11,405 nucleotides of DNA from Tieghemiomyces parasiticus (lineage: Eukaryota > Kickxellomycota > Dimargaritomycetes > Dimargaritales > Dimargaritaceae). A model generated the notes under the pieces. The model was not told where the DNA came from. It searched no databases and saw only the letters and a program-made list of their open reading frames with translations. Below, piece after piece: positions 7,158 to 11,405 of this stretch. How positions within the stretch are numbered: the stretch's first letter is position 1; the number at the start of each line of letters is the position of its first letter. The position numbers and the translations under genes were made by a program. The stretch spans positions 1 through 11,405 of the forward strand of contig JANBPT010001277.1 in NCBI GenBank assembly GCA_027575765.1, in the 5' to 3' direction.

Positions 7158-10100
7158 ATGTTGACCAGTAGCGATAGCAGCGGCGCCGCCCACGACTTTA
7201 GTCACCCCGGGCGGGAAGGCGCCTCAACAGGAGATGCACTGCCACCAGCTCTTTACTCTCGCCCGCCATCTAGCCCCCTGTCCCATTCCCGAGCCCTAAA
7301 CCGCCTTACCGGCAGCAGTACCCGTTCCTTCACCGTCACCAATTTTACCCGCGCTGTCGTTTCTTACGCCAAGCTGGGCCGTAACTCATCTGCCATGTCT
7401 ATCGTGCACGAGCCGGCCGGCGAAAACTCGCCGCCACCGGGTGCCCCCATCACCCCGCTCTCCATACCTACCGAACCTTTGCCCGCCCTGCCCAGCTGCT
7501 CGTCTGTGGCATCCAGAGCTGGGCAGTCAGGTGCGGAGGATATCCCGGAGGGCGATTCCATCTACGCCACCGGCCCCCTTGCGGTCGACACACCTACGGC
7601 CGGTAGCCGGCGTAACCCGCAGGCCCGCATATCTCTCCTTAAGACCCTGCGGCACCGCCGGGCAACCGAACACATTGCCTCCTACATCCGCATCCTGGCC
7701 CATGTGTCGTCCGTCCGGAGTTTCCCCGTGACGGTGCGGCGCTTGGACAGTATTGAAGACCTGGCCCGCCAGATTGAGGCCGAGTATGCCTTCCGGTACC
7801 CTTGCTCCCGCCCTGCCACCCCGCTTTTCAGTCCCACCGACCGCGGCCCTGCAGTTGAGGTTGACGTTGACCACTCACCCAATGCTGCCCCGCTTATTTG
7901 TGGCGCTTTACTTCTGAACGACATCCCGCTCCTGTTCGACGCCTGCGTGGACGACGTACTCGCTATGGACGACACAATCACCGTGGTGAACCTTCATGAC
8001 GGTGAGTGACATAGCAATATCCCCTTGACCGTACAGTTGCCCCCAAAATTCCTAGCCTGGGAAGTCGCTTGACATCACCTGTGCTGTTTGAGCCGAGAGC
8101 GTACATACTCTAGTCTGAGGTGGTGCAGGGGGAGGGGGGAAATGTGGATCTGCCCACCCCTATTTTGGGTCATTGAGCAACCCAAAAATACGTTCATTTG
8201 CCCCCCTCCCTGACGCCACGCTTGCAGCGCTACGCGTTTCCCTCGCTACTAATCTGGTTTGGTGTGCAACTGGTCTATCGACCAGTCTGACTGGCCTCTT
8301 CTCCCGCCCCTAACTTCAATTGAGATCCGCTTACGATACCCTCCTCCTCCCTGGCTAACCACTTTTTCTCCCTGCCGATATATATTCCTACTTTGTCGCC
8401 TGACAATCATTTGTCCCTCATCTCTCTGAGTAGGTGAGGAATTAGGCCTATCTAAAACGCATACCCCAGCCAGTGGTACCGCTCCGGCATCGCCAGCGGA
8501 ACCTGCCAATTCCTTTGCCCATCCAGCAGCCGTCTACTCCCCGCTAGCCAACCGCCCGCCAACATCCTCCCTGTCCATGTCCATCGGTATTCAGCCCACG
8601 GTTGCCTGTGGTGCTGACCCGGCAGTCCCCTGGTCAGAGCACCCACTGGCCATGGCTCACCCCACCCGGCCCCCGGGCCTACCACTGCCCTCCTCGACCT
8701 TCGTGGTGGAACCTGGCCGGACCTCAGTCATTTCACAGGACTCTTTGAGCAGCTTTGCCAGCCAGCGCTCCGAAACTTCCATGCGTGCCGCCATCCATCA
8801 TGCCCCGGCCGTGCAGGTCGACCGCGAGCCTCACCTCGATGGCCTATCAATGCGCAAGGCTGAAGCCCTGTTCACTGCCCAAAGGCTGGCCCGCTTGGCC
8901 CTTCCGCGCGTCCGCTTCACCAACCTCCTCAGCACCCCAGCAATGGTACCCTACTTTTTGCACTACTGCCTGCAGGCTGGGGACTTCGCCCTGGAGAGCG
9001 CCTTGTTCTGGTTGGACGTAGAGCGGTTCCGCAGCACCCAATCCAACGTATGTCGCCTGACTGCCAACTACATCTACATTACCTACCTGGCCCCACAGGC
9101 CCCACTCTTCGCCAACGTGTCGGGCGAGCTGCGCAATGAAATTGCCTGGCCTTTCCTGCCGGGCTGGCATCTGGACACATCCGTTTTCGACGAAGCTCAG
9201 GAGTGGGTGTTCCAGACCATGAAGCACCGCCACTTGACCCGATTCGAACGCGGCGAGCTTTTCCAGGAGATGCTCGACGACCCGCGATGCCAGCCTCAGG
9301 ACTACGTGCAAGACCGTCCGGGCCCGGGCCTTACCGACCGCGGACCCGCATGGCACCCCGTGAATGTGGACGTCGTGCTCTGGATCAACGATCTCGATTT
9401 CAACGACACTGCCCGCCCGTTGGTTGCCGAGCTTAGTCGCCTCACGGACGAGTTCCGCGAGGAACTGGCTGGACGTATCCTAGACCAGTTTGAGCCCCTG
9501 GGCGCCAGCGTCGCTGCCGTAGACGGCTACTTCACCAGCCCGCAGCGTATGACCCACCTGCAAAAGAACCTACGCATGCAGCGCAACAAGCGACTTATCA
9601 AGTTCTTTGGCGACAAGCCCGAAGCGGAAGTGCTAGCTCCACAGCTCGACCTGCCCTTCCACGGCCCCGCCCTATCCGTCATGCAGCAGCAGCGCCGGCA
9701 GCAGATCGAGCGTCTGTACGGTCCCTCTTCGGCCGACCTCCTGGCCGCCGGGTACCGGCCCGACCGTCGGGCCTCCGTGGGTTCCGTAAACTACCACTAT
9801 TTGCTCGGTGCCGGTGCCGGTCCCGGCCCGATCTCCCCACACCGAGTAGGTGTCACCCCCGAAGCCGGCTACTCGTCCGTGGCGACCCCACGAACCTCCG
9901 TCACTAACGATCCACAGTGGAACACGTACACCCGCAAAAAGAAGCTTGAAAAGCTTGAAGAGTTCTTTGGTAACCGCATTCCGGAGCAGATCCTCGTCGA
10001 ACAGCAGCTTATCGATGGCCGAGACCTGACCGATTGGACAACGAACCCCGTGCCCACCGACTCGGAGACGAGTGACCACGAGATTATCCTCCCGACCTTG

Positions 10101-11405
10101 GCCACTCACAATGACCTCACCCAGGAGCAGAAGCGCGTCCTCACCAAGCGGCGCCGGAAGCTAAAGTACATGCTCGGGGAGCCTCTGGCCGAGGCTACCG
10201 TCGAACATAATGTGACGGCGCCCTACATGCGCACCGCCCTGGGTCGTCAGCGGTCTTACACCACCAGCGATCTGGAAACGCCCAGTCTCACCAGTCCCCG
10301 TACGCCCTTCTCACCCATAACCGAGGACGACTTGGTGGCTGCTGACCTGCTCACCAGTAGTCGCGGTGAACCCGAGATCCCGATTCCACACTTGCCCGCA
10401 GTCAGCGCCGCCGGGTTTACCCCCTTATCACCGAAACCCGTCCCGAACTTGTCGGTGGTGGCCCCTACGGGTCTCGGGCCGGAACCCCTCCCATTCGCCT
10501 CGTTGGCGGAACGCCGCGGTCTGGGCCAGTTTGCCGTCAACACCCGCCAGCGGACCATGTCCCAGCCCGGCTCTCGCGGGTCGGCCGCCTGTCACTCTGT
10601 CAATGGAACCACTGCGCCGACCGAACTTGCCCGTCTTGGCGCCGAGACAACCGCGGTTCACAACACGTTGCATCCGTCACCCAGCCTCCCGGACCTCCGC
10701 CAACCCGGTAGATCGGGCGCCGCTGACAAGGGGCCGGAGATCCCGCAGCGCAAGGGTTCCCTGCCCTCCCTGTCCCCACTCCATATCAATGCCGACGCCA
10801 CCAGTCTGGCTGGGACCGGTCTCTCCCCCTTGGGACCGGACGTGCCCGACGAGCGTCACATTCGACGTCGTCAGTTTGACAAGCTACGTGATATGCTAGG
10901 CGCCAACTTACCGTTCGATACTATCAGCACCGTGGCTCCCCCCGTGGCCAAGACCGCTACCGCTCCGGAGGGAAACATCTTCCAGAACGAACCCGTACGG
11001 CGTGGGGGTTATCAACGCCACATCTCGCTTCGACCCGGAGCTGGTCCTCACGGTGCCGGGTCGCCCGGCCCTGCGCTCGGCTCGCACCGCGTGGGCCGCA
11101 GCCTGCCCGGGTTTGCGCAGAACATTCATGAGGACCCCAACCCGGTACTTCCAAGCCAGCCCTCCAGCCTCACCCCTGAGGAAAAATCGCGGCGGATCAA
11201 ACGGGCCAACAAGCTGGAGCGCATGTTTGGCGAGTACCTCCCGTCCAAGGCCCGGCTGCAGCTGATGACTCAGCCGGCCCCGGTTGCCCCGCAGGCCCCT
11301 GGCCTGCCTCGGTCTCGCTCCAGCCACAGGTACAGCCAAAGCGTCGACTACCTTGCGTCGGCGGGGTCCTCGTTACGCTCTGATGCGTCCTACTACGATG
11401 ACCCT
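7158..11405 (+). CDS. RGS-domain protein with ubiquitin-like N-domain and five KLxxFFG-type repeats (3' end outside window)
   Basis: This is a joined CDS of 7158-8001 and 8434-11405, giving 1,272 residues with no stop before the window edge. RGS proteins accelerate GTP hydrolysis by G-alpha and dampen GPCR signalling at the membrane. Residues 1-180 are Ser/Pro-rich and probably disordered. Residues about 183-282 look like a beta-grasp ubiquitin/Ras-association fold: a strand pair around VTVRRL, a helix IEDLARQIEAEY, then strands ending DTITVVNL. The RGS domain at about 443-564 is clear: FLHYCLQAGDF, ESALFWLDVERF, a central IYITYLAP helix, VFDEAQEWVFQTM and TRFERGELFQEML. The tail (565 onward) carries five basic motifs (listed separately) in Ser/Pro-rich linkers. 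ATG 7158 is the first in-frame start after the TGA at 6999 but has a weak context. Met80 (7395, GCCATGT) is an alternative start. C-ending codon bias from about residue 50 supports the longer form. No DEP or transmembrane segment is seen. Confidence 0.88.
8002..8433 (+). other. Spliceosomal intron (432 nt) in the RGS gene
   Basis: The donor is G|GTGAGT at 8001/8002 and the acceptor is TAG at 8431-8433, preceded by a pyrimidine-rich stretch and a CTGAC branch site (8400-8404) 30 nt upstream. The frame is phase 1: G from exon 1 plus GT from exon 2 makes a glycine codon, residue 282. The length is divisible by three, but TGA at 8007-8009 is in frame, so retention would stop the protein at residue 283. 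Removing the intron joins the beta-grasp-like domain to a 990-codon open frame that contains the RGS domain. A second acceptor three bases earlier (GAG at 8430) would add one valine-like codon. Internal foldbacks are listed separately. Confidence 0.85.
8126..8212 (+). repeat. Nested inverted repeat inside the intron
   Basis: The outer arms are 8126-8144 (CAGGGGGAGGGGGGAAATG) and 8195-8212 (CATTTGCCCCCCTCCCTG), complementary apart from small bulges. The inner arms are 8161-8170 (TATTTTGGGT) and 8180-8190 (ACCCAAAAATA), with a 9-nt loop and one extra A. In RNA this makes a long two-tier hairpin in the middle of the intron, between the donor and a CTTGCAG acceptor-like site at 8221-8227. It could be a splicing-control structure, a small foldback element, or unselected sequence. 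Confidence 0.6.
8916..9281 (+). other. RGS domain (residues about 443-564)
   Basis: The nine-helix RGS bundle can be followed from TNLLSTPAMVPYFL to FQEML. Aromatic and hydrophobic signature positions are intact (FW in ESALFWLDVERF; FDEAQ; RF in LTRFERG). By hand alignment to RGS4, the G-alpha contact Asn128 is retained (Asn509), as is Arg167 (Arg551). Asn88 is replaced by Ser470, and Asp163/Ser164 by Arg547/His548. The fold assignment is firm; the alignment of individual contact residues is my own reading. Confidence 0.88.
9576..11243 (+). repeat. Five spaced copies of a basic KL-x2-[FM][FL]-G protein motif
   Basis: All five copies are in the RGS reading frame: NKRLIKFFGDKP (core 9591-9620), LEKLEEFFGNRIP (9945-9983), RRKLKYMLGEPLA (10152-10190), FDKLRDMLGANLP (10875-10913) and ANKLERMFGEYLP (11205-11243). 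Each is preceded by a run of Lys/Arg and most likely forms a basic amphipathic helix ending at the glycine. The linkers between them are long, Ser/Pro-rich and of unequal length (about 60-240 residues). The copies are diverged at the DNA level, so they are kept by selection on protein rather than being a recent tandem duplication. Confidence 0.8.

Noticed and set aside
8847..9356. 169-codon open frame on the minus strand
   Set aside because: It is antisense to the RGS domain, which is clearly the coding strand.
10366..10899. 177-codon open frame on the plus strand in another frame
   Set aside because: It overlaps the RGS tail in a different frame; the tail frame is continuous for 990 codons and carries the repeated motifs.
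1..11405. CRISPR array, insertion sequence, LTR or other transposon
   Set aside because: No regularly spaced repeats, long terminal repeats, transposase, integrase or reverse transcriptase motifs were seen.

Overview
The window looks like nuclear DNA of a filamentous fungus, probably an early-diverging (zygomycete-grade) one. The coding regions are GC-rich with strongly C-ending codons. There is one conventional GT-AG spliceosomal intron with a fungal-type branch site. The gene set, a large mitochondrial-type pentatricopeptide repeat (PPR) protein and a large regulator-of-G-protein-signalling (RGS) protein, is eukaryotic. Nothing bacterial, viral or transposon-coding is visible. The lineage assignment is inference from composition and gene style.

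Layout. Positions 1-1284 are AT-richer spacer and the upstream region of the first gene, with short hairpins at the left edge, long A-runs and a CCAAT box. Positions 1285-4095 (+) hold an intronless gene for a 936-residue PPR protein with an arginine-rich, acid-free N-terminus typical of a mitochondrial presequence. Positions 4096 to about 6480 have no gene I can support; within this stretch about 5690-6400 is a GC-rich island with long but unconvincing open frames. Positions 6481-7157 are a pyrimidine-rich promoter and leader with a TATA box and a possible 5'-UTR intron acceptor. From 7158 to the right edge (+) runs a two-exon gene, incomplete at its 3' end. It encodes a disordered Ser/Pro-rich N-terminus, a domain that looks like a ubiquitin/Ras-association beta-grasp fold, an RGS domain, and a long tail carrying five spaced copies of a basic motif, [KR]-L-x-x-[FM]-[FL]-G-x(2)-[LIP]-P. 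Most of exon 2 (8434-11405) becomes apparent only once the frame is carried across the 432-nt intron.

The two genes share no evident pathway. The PPR protein should act on organellar RNA. The RGS protein should act on G-alpha signalling at the membrane. The most interesting content is in the RGS gene: the repeated KLxxFFG-type motif, the domain combination, diverged G-alpha contact residues, and an intron that contains a nested foldback and is bounded by a GGTGAG direct repeat with a tandem acceptor.
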